DNA of 21,409 bases. Source: an uncultured Muribaculaceae bacterium (GTDB taxonomy: Bacteria > Bacteroidota > Bacteroidia > Bacteroidales > Muribaculaceae). The stretch is taken from assembly GCA_934590135.1 (NCBI GenBank), contig CAKTOT010000030.1:1-21409 (forward strand), in the 5' to 3' direction. Under the pieces are notes generated by a model. That model searched no databases and had not been told where the DNA came from. It saw only the letters and a program-made list of their open reading frames with translations. This document shows positions 14,407-21,409 of the stretch, one piece after another. The stretch's first letter is position 1, and each line of letters opens with the position of its first letter. The position numbers and the translations under genes were made by a program.

Positions 14407-14447
14407 AATAGTTGCTTGCAAGACATTTGCAAGCAACTATTTTTTTT
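14407..14447 (+). terminator. Intrinsic terminator of tRNA-Pro
   Basis: A perfect 15-bp stem (bases 14407-14421 with 14427-14441, arms beginning AATAGTTGC and TTGCAAGC) closes a five-base loop and runs straight into T's to 14447. It begins one base after C14406, so the primary transcript ends right behind the tRNA. It is among the clearest terminators in the window. Confidence 0.95.
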
Positions 14448-14489
14448 GTCGTAAGGTGTGCTTCCGATGGTTCCAGATTATAATAGCAG

Positions 14490-14529
14490 AAAAAAAGAAT
14501 AGCGACGAAACCCGGGAGGCTTCGCCGCT
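14490..14529 (-). terminator. Intrinsic terminator of the LRR protein gene
   Basis: On the - strand, AGCGGCGAA (14529-14521) pairs with TTCGTCGCT (14509-14501), nine pairs including one G-T, across an 11-base loop. After ATTC comes a run of seven T's (14496-14490). It lies about 80 bases beyond the LRR gene stop and faces the tRNA-Pro terminator, so the two converging units are separated. Confidence 0.8.
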
Positions 14530-14607
14530 GTATATATGGATAATATGTTATAAAGGGCAAATGTAGTAGCTTAATCTCAGGCGATTTTTAAGTTGCCTGA
14601 AGCCGGA

Positions 14608-16008
14608 CTAATTGACGGCTAATTTGGTGGTCTTGCCGGCTACGCGGACGATGTATATGCCGCGTGCGGGTGCGTCTATGGCTGTGTCTTCGCCTGTGTA
14701 GACGTGCTTGCCATCAATGGTATATACGTCCATTGTCAAACCTTGGCTTATGCCGTCAATAATGATTTTACCGTTTGAAGTATAAACTTTTACATCATCA
14801 TTTGTCATATCTTCGACACCACTGCCTTCTTGGATGTTTTTGAATTTTCCCCAATACTGATGTTTCTTGTATGCTGACAAAGAGCCATTGGGTACATATA
14901 GCTTGGTAGTGTTGTATGCATAACTTGACACAAAGTCGGCGGTTTCAACGGTGGGAGGAGTGATGGATCTGCATTCGATATACTCCCAAATTTTGCCACT
15001 ATTGTAGAGTGCTTTGCCTTTTAATGTTTTCATTGTCGATGGGAGGGTGACAGATACAAGGTCGGGGCAATAATAGAACGGATGCTCTGATTGAATTGTT
15101 GTTACGCCTTCCGGAATAATTAGATATTTGATTGGGTGGTTTTTGTCACCCAGGTACAGCTTGGATCTTAGATTTGTGGGTGATGAAGTTGGCGAATGAG
15201 CCTCGGTGGAAGATGTCTTAAAATAAGCTTGGCAGTATGTCGCCATATCGCGAATGACAACATCTCGATTACGTGCATTGTTGAAGAATGCGCCTTCGCC
15301 AAACATTGCGACTGATTTGCCGATTGTGATGTCGGCGAGGTCGTAACATGCGCGGAATGCAAGGTTTTCGATATCCTCGCAGGCGTCGTTGATAACGATC
15401 TTCTTGAGGCTGGTGCAGAGCTCGAAGGCTTGGGTGCCTATAGATGTGCATGTTTCGGGAACGATAAATTCCGGACCAAGGCTATAGCACTCTTGGAAGA
15501 AGCGCTGGGGTATCCACTTGATACCCGGAAACAGTTTGACCGATTTCAGAGATCGGCATTTTACGAACATCTGGTTACTAACGTAGTCGGTTTTATCCGG
15601 GAATGTGAAGCTTTCCAACGACTCACATCCATAGAAAGCACCATAATTGAATTGTATAGGATTGTATTGGCTCTCGAAAACCACCTCTTTCACTTTAGAG
15701 CAGCCGTAAAAGGCGTATGCGCCAACACTTCTTACGCCTTTTTTGAAGACGATTTTGACAATATCCTTGCCCCATGGTCCTCCGTATGGCGCGTTGGTGT
15801 ATCTTTCCATATAGCCTACGGATCCCTTGGAACTTGAAGTCCATTGGCCGGATAGTGTCAATACCCCTTTGGCATCGACACTCCATGATACGGTTTTTTC
15901 ATAGTCGGTGACACCACAATATCCCGAAGCAGGAGTTGCGGCGTACGTCGGTACGGACGAAAGCATTGCTGTAAGAGCGGAGACTGCGAGTAGTGTTTTT
16001 AGGTTCAT
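14608..16008 (-). CDS. Secreted BspA-type leucine-rich repeat protein with type IX sorting domain
   Basis: This 466-residue protein has a signal peptide (MNLKTLLAVSALTAMLSSVP, cleavage near TYA-A at about residue 23). BspA-type LRR_5 repeats cover about residues 90-250, with the cue A-F-x-x-C-x-x-L (GAYAFYGCSKVKEVVF, GAFYGCESLESFTF, TQAFELCTSLKKIVI). A degenerate further repeat lies around 295-350 (IIPEGVTTIQ, VSVTLPSTMKTL). The last 61 residues (DVYTIDGKHVYTG, then ARGIYIVRVAGK) match the type A C-terminal signal recognised by the type IX secretion system. It is likely exported and exposed on the cell surface; BspA relatives bind host matrix or other bacteria, but the ligand here is unknown. 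It is monocistronic, with its own promoter and terminator. Confidence 0.88.
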   Translation of the reverse strand: MNLKTLLAVSALTAMLSSVPTYAATPASGYCGVTDYEKTVSWSVDAKGVLTLSGQWTSSSKGSVGYMERYTNAPYGGPWGKDIVKIVFKKGVRSVGAYAFYGCSKVKEVVFESQYNPIQFNYGAFYGCESLESFTFPDKTDYVSNQMFVKCRSLKSVKLFPGIKWIPQRFFQECYSLGPEFIVPETCTSIGTQAFELCTSLKKIVINDACEDIENLAFRACYDLADITIGKSVAMFGEGAFFNNARNRDVVIRDMATYCQAYFKTSSTEAHSPTSSPTNLRSKLYLGDKNHPIKYLIIPEGVTTIQSEHPFYYCPDLVSVTLPSTMKTLKGKALYNSGKIWEYIECRSITPPTVETADFVSSYAYNTTKLYVPNGSLSAYKKHQYWGKFKNIQEGSGVEDMTNDDVKVYTSNGKIIIDGISQGLTMDVYTIDGKHVYTGEDTAIDAPARGIYIVRVAGKTTKLAVN

Positions 16009-16103
16009 ACGCGTGTCAAGTATATATTAGTTGTGAATAAATGCGTAATCGAAGGATGGTGTCGTGCTAAGGTGGTGTTGACTGCATCCGACAAACATCA
16101 GGA

Positions 16104-16136
16104 CAAAGGTAATAAGAGCGATTTGATGTCGCCAAA
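16104..16136 (-). promoter_or_regulatory. Bacteroidota-type promoter of the LRR protein gene
   Basis: Read on the - strand, TTTG (16136-16133) is followed after 21 bases by TACCTTTG (16111-16104), the -33/-7 consensus for Bacteroidota. The predicted start near 16097 leaves an untranslated leader of about 90 bases. An A-run directly upstream of the -33 box (16137-16142) could act like an UP element. Confidence 0.8.
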
Positions 16137-16142
16137 TTTTTT

Positions 16143-16182
16143 CAGGTATGGTTTTTGTTAGACAAATAACATACCTGTTTTT
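16143..16182 (+). repeat. Long palindrome next to the LRR promoter (operator or + strand terminator)
   Basis: CAGGTATG at 16143-16150 is mirrored by CATACCTG at 16170-16177. The interior also pairs (TTTGT/ACAAA, with small bulges) around a TAG loop, and TTTTT follows at 16178-16182. In the + direction this has the form of an intrinsic terminator, but no + strand gene ends here. Because it abuts the -33 region of the LRR promoter, a regulator-binding operator is an alternative. Confidence 0.55.
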
Positions 16183-16217
16183 CCGCTGACGAATACCTTA
16201 GAATTTATGTTTAGCGG

Positions 16218-16256
16218 AAAAACACGAGGCCGACGCCTCGTGGCGCCGGCCTCGTG
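16218..16256 (-). terminator. Intrinsic terminator of the M16 peptidase operon
   Basis: On the - strand, CACGAGGCCG (16256-16247) pairs perfectly with CGGCCTCGTG (16232-16223), and TTTTT follows at 16222-16218. It begins 25 bases beyond the peptidase stop. The T-run belongs to an 11-bp inverted repeat (16177-16187 with 16213-16223, GTTTTTCCGCT and its complement), so the two folds compete. Confidence 0.9.
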
Positions 16257-16280
16257 CCGTATCGGAATGTGCTCGGAGGA

Positions 16281-19124
16281 TTAGTCCGGCATCATTGTCA
16301 GTTGCAGACGATTTGCCGTAGGAATTACGGTTTTGGCCCAGTTGGCAAGGCTTTGCGGCGTCATAGCCTTGACCGTGGCCGGGAAATCGGCATTGAGGTC
16401 TTGTCCGTAGAAGTCGATGCCGCGGAGGACACTCATCCAGTATCCGTTGTCGCGTTGGGCTTCGTCCCAGTTTTTGAGCATATAGCTGCGGGCTTGATCA
16501 ACGGCTTCTTGCGAGATGTTGGCCGGGTCGCAGAGGCTCTTGACGATATTGTCAACGATGTCCATAGTTTCCTTGGCGTTTTCCGGGGCTACGCGGACAT
16601 ATACCGGCATTATGAAAAATTCGCGACCGTCGCCGTTGAGGTGAGAAGGAATGCCCATATGGGTCTTGACGCCATAAGTCCAACCGCGTTTTTCGCGCAG
16701 TTCCTTGCGCAGAAGATTTCCGGCTACGGAGCCCAAAGCGCGGCTGGCCACCATTGTATTGATGTTCCAGTGCGAGTCGTTATTATAGAATGTGTAGCAT
16801 ATAGCCTGTTTTACTTCGGCGGGGTGGTGCAGCACCTTGGTGACTTGGCCTTGGACGTATCCCAGTCCGACGTTGCCTTCCTTCTCGGGGTGCTTGGCGC
16901 GTGCGCCCGAGGGCAGAGATGCCAGGTATTGGCATACCAGCGGGCGGATGCTGTCGATGTCGAATTTGCCGACGATATAGAAGGTGAAGTCGCCCATGTC
17001 GCCGAAACGCTCGTGGTACAATTGCATAATCTTGTCATAGTCTACGTCTTTGAGGTCGGCGGCGCGAAGTTTGCGCTCGAGCGGGTGGTCACGGAATACA
17101 TTGGAGTGTATCGAGTCGCCCATGGCGTAGGTGATGTTGTTGCGATTGCCTTCGAGTTTGATGCGCTGGTTTTCGATGGCGGCGGTGAAAGCAGCGCTGT
17201 CCTTGCGAGCGCCCGTGGCCTTGAGGTACAGCACTTGGAAGGCTGTCTCGAGAGATGCCGGAGTGGTGCCCACACCGAGGGTTTCTTCGTTTTTGTCGAT
17301 GGCGATGACGCTCTTGATATTAGTGCCGGCGAGACGTTTGCGCAGTGCCGGGGCGTTGAATTCGCCGAAGGCACCGGCGCCGATGATTTCGTTGGCCATT
17401 TTGTAGTTGGCAAACATTGCCGGGTCATATTTGGCGGCAAAACCGCCGGTGCTGTAGCCTTGAATGGTTACGCGGTCCGGGTTGTAGTCTGTGGGCATAA
17501 GTACCACGTTGATGCCGTTTGAAAGCTTCCAGCGGCGGCTGTTGTACGGGCCGGCGGTGTCCTTGACGATTTTGCCGGCTTTGGGCTGCTTGGCCAGCAG
17601 GGGCGCGTCCACCACTTTGTCCACCCAGGGCGTTAGGGCTGCGGTGTCCACTTCGGTCCAAGCGTCCACGAGGCTTTGCTCGATGGATGCGTTGGCGGTG
17701 CTGTCCGTTCCGGGAATGTAGGCCAGCATGGTGACATTGGCATTGTCATCGCGTATGATGCTGCGTAGGTATGCGGTCACTTCGTCGGTGGTGATGGAAG
17801 CGAGGACGCCGCGCAGCATCTTGTGGCGTGCAACGGCATCGGGCATTGCGCCTCCGTCAAGGTAGTTGCGTACATATCGGCGTGCATATTCGGTATTTGT
17901 GACCTTGTTGCGTGAGGCAAAGCGCGAGTCTTCATCGGCGCGGAAGTCGGTTTTGGCGCGCACCAGTTCCGATTCGGCAAAGCCCAGACGAGCTGCACGT
18001 TTCAGCTCGGTGGCCCATTGGCTCATGGCTTCGGCTTGGCGTCCGGGACGTGATACGGCACGCATCAGCAGTGCCGGGGTGCTGCGTACCAGCATCATCG
18101 AATTGTCGCCGATGCCGAGGTTGGTGAATGGGGCGTTGGGACGGTTTTCGATTTCGTCAAGGCGGTCGGCGAGCATCGAGGTCAGCAGCGAGGACACCAC
18201 TTCGCGGCGCAGTCCGGCGATGGTGAGGGCGCTGTCGGCTGACAGGTCGCTGTGCTTGACGTACAGCATCAGCATCGGAGTGGGCTGCTCGCCGTCATTG
18301 ACGGCTACGGCTATGGGCTTGGGATTGGAGGGCAGCGGTGTGGGCGTGAAGCGTGCGTCTTCGCGCAGAGGTACATCGGCCCATAGGCGTTCGATTTCGG
18401 ATATGACGTGTTGGGGGTTGATGTCGCCTACGACGATGACGCATTGATTGACAGGATAGTACCAGCGATTATAGAATGCGCGCAGGGTGTCTGTCGGGAA
18501 GTTTTCGACGACGGACATCAGTCCGATAGGCAGACGGTTGCCGTAATTGCTTCCGGCGAGTATACGCGGTGCGGCACGCTCAATCAGGCGGTTGGAGGCC
18601 TGAGAGTGGCGTTGGCGCCATTCGCCGACGATGACGCCGCGTTCCTCGTTGATGTCTTTATCGTCGAGGGTGACGTCGCGGCTCCAATCGCGCAGTATCA
18701 GAAGGCACGAATCCAGAGCGGATGTGCGCTGCGAGGGTACGGCGCAGATGTTGTATACAGTCTCGTCCGTGGAGGTATAGGCGTTGAGATTGGCGCCGAA
18801 TTTGACGCCGAGGCCTTGCAGGTATTCGATGAGCGAATTGCCGGGGAAGTGGCGAGTGCCGTTGAAGCACATATGCTCCAGGAAGTGGGCAAGGCCGCGT
18901 TGTGACTCTGTCTCGTTGACCGAGCCGACGCGTTGGGCTATGTAGAAGTCTACCTGTCCGGCCGGTTCGTTGTTTGCGCGGACGTAGTATGTCAGGCCGT
19001 TGGGCAGAGTACCGCGGTGTACCGCTGTGTCCAAGGGCAGCGGGCGCAGGGCGGCCAATGCGGACGCCGAGGCCATAAGCACGGCGGTGGCCGACATCAG
19101 GATTTTTTTTGAAAGGATGTTCAT
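16281..19124 (-). CDS. M16 family zinc metallopeptidase (pitrilysin-type)
   Basis: This 947-residue protein has a signal peptide (about residues 1-24, MNILSKKILMSATAVLMASA) and no lipobox, so it probably acts in the periplasm. The N-terminal M16 domain holds the inverted zinc motif HxxEH at 80-84 (AHFLEHMCFNG), with the third ligand among E160/E161 (NEERGVIVGEWRQ), the spacing expected for the family. The C-terminal half (about residues 510-930) is the inactive partner domain, including the R/Y substrate-binding type segment KRGWTYGV. Length matches single-chain periplasmic insulinase-like enzymes, which degrade peptides. It is 71 bases downstream of the DUF6850 gene with no visible promoter between them, and has its own terminator. 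The substrate is unknown. Confidence 0.95.
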   Translation of the reverse strand: MNILSKKILMSATAVLMASASALAALRPLPLDTAVHRGTLPNGLTYYVRANNEPAGQVDFYIAQRVGSVNETESQRGLAHFLEHMCFNGTRHFPGNSLIEYLQGLGVKFGANLNAYTSTDETVYNICAVPSQRTSALDSCLLILRDWSRDVTLDDKDINEERGVIVGEWRQRHSQASNRLIERAAPRILAGSNYGNRLPIGLMSVVENFPTDTLRAFYNRWYYPVNQCVIVVGDINPQHVISEIERLWADVPLREDARFTPTPLPSNPKPIAVAVNDGEQPTPMLMLYVKHSDLSADSALTIAGLRREVVSSLLTSMLADRLDEIENRPNAPFTNLGIGDNSMMLVRSTPALLMRAVSRPGRQAEAMSQWATELKRAARLGFAESELVRAKTDFRADEDSRFASRNKVTNTEYARRYVRNYLDGGAMPDAVARHKMLRGVLASITTDEVTAYLRSIIRDDNANVTMLAYIPGTDSTANASIEQSLVDAWTEVDTAALTPWVDKVVDAPLLAKQPKAGKIVKDTAGPYNSRRWKLSNGINVVLMPTDYNPDRVTIQGYSTGGFAAKYDPAMFANYKMANEIIGAGAFGEFNAPALRKRLAGTNIKSVIAIDKNEETLGVGTTPASLETAFQVLYLKATGARKDSAAFTAAIENQRIKLEGNRNNITYAMGDSIHSNVFRDHPLERKLRAADLKDVDYDKIMQLYHERFGDMGDFTFYIVGKFDIDSIRPLVCQYLASLPSGARAKHPEKEGNVGLGYVQGQVTKVLHHPAEVKQAICYTFYNNDSHWNINTMVASRALGSVAGNLLRKELREKRGWTYGVKTHMGIPSHLNGDGREFFIMPVYVRVAPENAKETMDIVDNIVKSLCDPANISQEAVDQARSYMLKNWDEAQRDNGYWMSVLRGIDFYGQDLNADFPATVKAMTPQSLANWAKTVIPTANRLQLTMMPD

Positions 19125-19195
19125 AATTACGTATGTATGAGATTTATGCTTGTGTATTTCGTTTTTTTTCGGGGGTGGTAATCGTCTTCGGTCCG

Positions 19196-20725
19196 TCAGA
19201 ACGCCATGGTCACGGCGGCCTCGAATGCATCGCTGTCGGCGTGTATTCCGTTGAAGTGCCCGTGTGTGTATCGCAACTGTGGGCGCAGTGCTATGCGTCC
19301 TACGGGGATTGTCACGGCTACGGCCGCATCAAAGGCGGAGGTGCCGGCTGCGAGAACATCGTACTGCGACATCGTGAGCATATGCAGGCTGTGAGGCGTA
19401 TTGGCGGCCGTGTAATCAAGATGGGACGACAATACCGGAGCGATGCTTGCTCCGATATTGAGATGCCCGAGGATGCGGCCTTTTAGCGGAACGGTGGCGC
19501 CCAGGTCAGCCGAGGTGAGCCAGCGCTCAGCCTCCATTTTTTGGCGTGGGCTGATATACAGCTGCATAGAGCGTTGGTATCGGGAGGATAGACGCGCGCT
19601 GAACACCGATAGCGGACCGCGCTGCATCACCCACAGCATCTCGGCGCCGGCGTTGTATAAGCGATGGCGGTACATCGATAGGGAGCCTATTTGCGGGTAT
19701 ATGCCCGAGGCCGGGTCGCCGAAGATATTCTCGGAGCCTTTACGCAGGCTTGTCGAGGCAAAGGCAATGACGCTCCACGAGCTTGAACCGCATCGCCATC
19801 CGTACCCGGCGCGGGCGTCAAAGGCATAGCTCGTTATTTCAGCCATAGGCAATTTGTTGAGGTCTATGAGTAGAACTTTCATACTCATACCATCGTAGGA
19901 GAACGATGCCGATGGTCCGGTGCCGCCTATGCTGTCGGGGCGCAGGTCGATGCTGACACCCCAGAGGTCGGCGTTGTAGTGCGTGGATAGTCCCGAACCG
20001 GCAAAGCGCTGATATTGTGTGCCCAATCCGGTGAGATGGTATATTTTGTCCTGGCCCATCTCGCTTTCAAACTTGATGGACGAGGTCTGCTTGTATCGTG
20101 TGTATCGTGCCGCAAATCCGGCTACGGTCTTGGGTGACAGAGCCCAAGCGATACCGGCGCGAGCGCGTAGATTGGCGGTGACATTGCGCGGACGCGGGTC
20201 GCGACTGCGCCAATGCAGTCCGGCGGTGTAGTCCAGCGAAGCGCCCCAAAGCAGACGTCCGCGACGGTCGCTGTAGGAGCCTCCGAAGTCGTAAATCTCG
20301 TTTTGGATGTCTCCGCCAACGCTGTCCGCCGCCATATACGGGTAGATCATATAAAGATCTGCCGTTTCGTTCCATACCACCTTTCGTGCTGTGCCGCGGT
20401 GGTACGAGGCGTGCCCTTCGAGCACCATATCGGCGCCGACGCGGGTGTACGTGGAAGCGCCTATGCCGTAACGGTCGAAGCCGCGTCCCTGTTGCGGTGC
20501 GATGATGCTGTCGCGCCGCATGGTGCCGTAGTCGATGCCGAGTATCGTAAGTCCGTAAGGGTGTGCGAAGCCTCGTAAGGCCGGGTTGTTGCCGCTGCCG
20601 GCGTATAATGCGGGGACGCTGTCACCCGCCCACGCGGTTACGGCATCGGGCTTGGTTGCGGCAGGCGCCGCCGACACGGATAGTGCCGCCAGCGCTGCCA
20701 GTGCAAAGGTGGTTGTTCGGTTCAT
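19196..20725 (-). CDS. Outer-membrane beta-barrel protein, DUF6850-like
   Basis: This 509-residue protein has a signal peptide (MNRTTTFALAALAALSVSAA, cleavage near APA-A) and a long run of alternating hydrophobic/aromatic strands (TRVGADMVLEGHASYHRG, LLWGASLDYTAGLHW, TVAGFAARYTRYKQ). It ends in a typical barrel strand with terminal phenylalanine (AFEAAVTMAF), the signal read by the BAM machinery. The whole pattern fits the DUF6850 barrel family of Bacteroidota, which I recall next to DUF4876 genes; the family name is from memory. The start codon overlaps the DUF4876 stop (ATGA, 20722-20725), implying translational coupling and a joint role. The transported or bound molecule is unknown. Confidence 0.8.
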   Translation of the reverse strand: MNRTTTFALAALAALSVSAAPAATKPDAVTAWAGDSVPALYAGSGNNPALRGFAHPYGLTILGIDYGTMRRDSIIAPQQGRGFDRYGIGASTYTRVGADMVLEGHASYHRGTARKVVWNETADLYMIYPYMAADSVGGDIQNEIYDFGGSYSDRRGRLLWGASLDYTAGLHWRSRDPRPRNVTANLRARAGIAWALSPKTVAGFAARYTRYKQTSSIKFESEMGQDKIYHLTGLGTQYQRFAGSGLSTHYNADLWGVSIDLRPDSIGGTGPSASFSYDGMSMKVLLIDLNKLPMAEITSYAFDARAGYGWRCGSSSWSVIAFASTSLRKGSENIFGDPASGIYPQIGSLSMYRHRLYNAGAEMLWVMQRGPLSVFSARLSSRYQRSMQLYISPRQKMEAERWLTSADLGATVPLKGRILGHLNIGASIAPVLSSHLDYTAANTPHSLHMLTMSQYDVLAAGTSAFDAAVAVTIPVGRIALRPQLRYTHGHFNGIHADSDAFEAAVTMAF

Positions 20726-21409
20726 TTTATGGGTTCTATTCCGTCATAAGTGCGTGTCGTGGCTGTTTTGCCGCTGACGTCCACGGCAGTGCCTTGGTTC
20801 TCGATTTCGCTGGGTGTGACGTGCCCGTTGAAGTCGACGCTGCTGTTGTTGGTGTCTTGGAATATGGCACGTCCGTCTTCGGTGAGGTGCAGCAGTTTGC
20901 GACGTACGGCGTGGAAGTAGCGTGTCTTGTCCTTGTCTATGGTGCCGCAGTATGTCCATCCGCTATCCAGTGCGGGAGCGGTTACGGTCCACTTGTAGTC
21001 GGATTCGATGCTGAGGTTGACTACATCGACGACCCATTCGTTGGGCAGGCGATATGCCGACTGGCTCATCGGGAATGTGCCGGCCGAGGTCACTTGGTCA
21101 TAGTTGTAGGTGTAATAGTAGTCTTTGAGGTAAGTGTCCTTGTCTACGGGTATGCGAGCGATGCCGTAAGCCTTGAATCCACGGTTGTGCAGCAGGAAGT
21201 AGCTCTTGGTGTAGCAGTACCATTTGTCGAGGTTGGGCGTGGGGGTATCGATATCCATATTCGAGGGGCTTGTGGAGAGGTCATACCATTCGAAATCGGC
21301 GTGCGAGAGGTCGAAGCTCAGCGGGTTGCCGGTGCGGTGGTCCATGCCCGCGTCGGCGAGAATGAAGTATTCGCCGGGTTGTACGGGGTGGTCTTTGCCG
21401 CTGCCGGGG
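20722..21409 (-). CDS. DUF4876 domain protein, C-terminal part (partial)
   Basis: The frame is open to the right edge of the window. The first readable residues are GSGKDHPVQPGEYFILADAG, upstream of the first methionine at 21345, so the gene starts outside. About 228 residues are visible. Features I associate with DUF4876 are the PGEYFILAD segment, the LSFDLSHADFEWYD segment, and near the C-terminus an HAVRRK ... DTNNSSVDF stretch. DUF4876 proteins are predicted surface lipoproteins of Bacteroidota found beside TonB-dependent receptors; the receptor, if present, would be to the right. The stop at 20724-20722 overlaps the start of the barrel gene. The function is not established. Confidence 0.8.
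   Translation of the reverse strand, partial: PGSGKDHPVQPGEYFILADAGMDHRTGNPLSFDLSHADFEWYDLSTSPSNMDIDTPTPNLDKWYCYTKSYFLLHNRGFKAYGIARIPVDKDTYLKDYYYTYNYDQVTSAGTFPMSQSAYRLPNEWVVDVVNLSIESDYKWTVTAPALDSGWTYCGTIDKDKTRYFHAVRRKLLHLTEDGRAIFQDTNNSSVDFNGHVTPSEIENQGTAVDVSGKTATTRTYDGIEPIK

Noticed and set aside
16254..17522. A 422-codon + strand frame opposite the M16 peptidase
   Set aside because: Antisense shadow; the - strand frame has a signal peptide and the M16 zinc motif, the + strand frame has no family features.
1..21409. CRISPR array
   Set aside because: No regularly spaced identical repeats of 25-40 bases were seen.

Overview
This window looks like chromosomal DNA from a member of the Bacteroidales (Bacteroidota). 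A gut Muribaculaceae- or Prevotella-like organism is my best guess, but the rank below order is inference. The basis is threefold. First, Bacteroidota-type promoters are visible (TTTG or TTGC, 19-21 bases, then TAnnTTTG) and Shine-Dalgarno sequences are weak. Second, the accessory proteins are typical of the phylum: a BspA-type leucine-rich repeat protein with a type IX secretion C-terminal domain, and DUF4876 and DUF6850 families. Third, the RNA polymerase subunits have the lengths usual for the phylum.

Bases 1-12450 are the classic translation/transcription block, all on the + strand: the end of tuf, tRNA-Trp(CCA), secE, nusG, rplK, rplA, rplJ, rplL, rpoB and rpoC. Three stretches of non-coding DNA in this block carry RNA-like structure. 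They are a 192-base leader before rplK, a terminator-like attenuator after rplL followed by a roughly 170-base multi-helix element before rpoB, and a 13-bp hairpin between rpoB and rpoC. A strong intrinsic terminator follows rpoC.

Bases 12451-14183 hold a compact + strand cassette: an Amidase_2 endolysin-like enzyme without a signal peptide, a small lipoprotein with a C-terminal membrane segment (the layout of a unimolecular spanin), and a four-helix phage holin. Together they could breach all three envelope layers, yet no capsid, tail, integrase or repressor gene is visible. The cassette may be a domesticated or stranded phage lysis module, or a holin/endolysin/spanin export system comparable to the type 10 secretion idea. 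It is the most interesting system in the window. A free-standing tRNA-Pro(CGG) unit with its own promoter and terminator follows.

Bases 14490-21409 are on the - strand. A secreted BspA-like LRR protein has its own promoter and terminator. Upstream of it in coordinates lies an apparent operon, read from right to left: a DUF4876 surface protein (cut by the window edge), a DUF6850 outer-membrane barrel that overlaps it by 4 bases, and a two-domain M16 zinc metalloprotease with its own terminator. The two strands converge between tRNA-Pro and the LRR gene, where each side has an intrinsic terminator.
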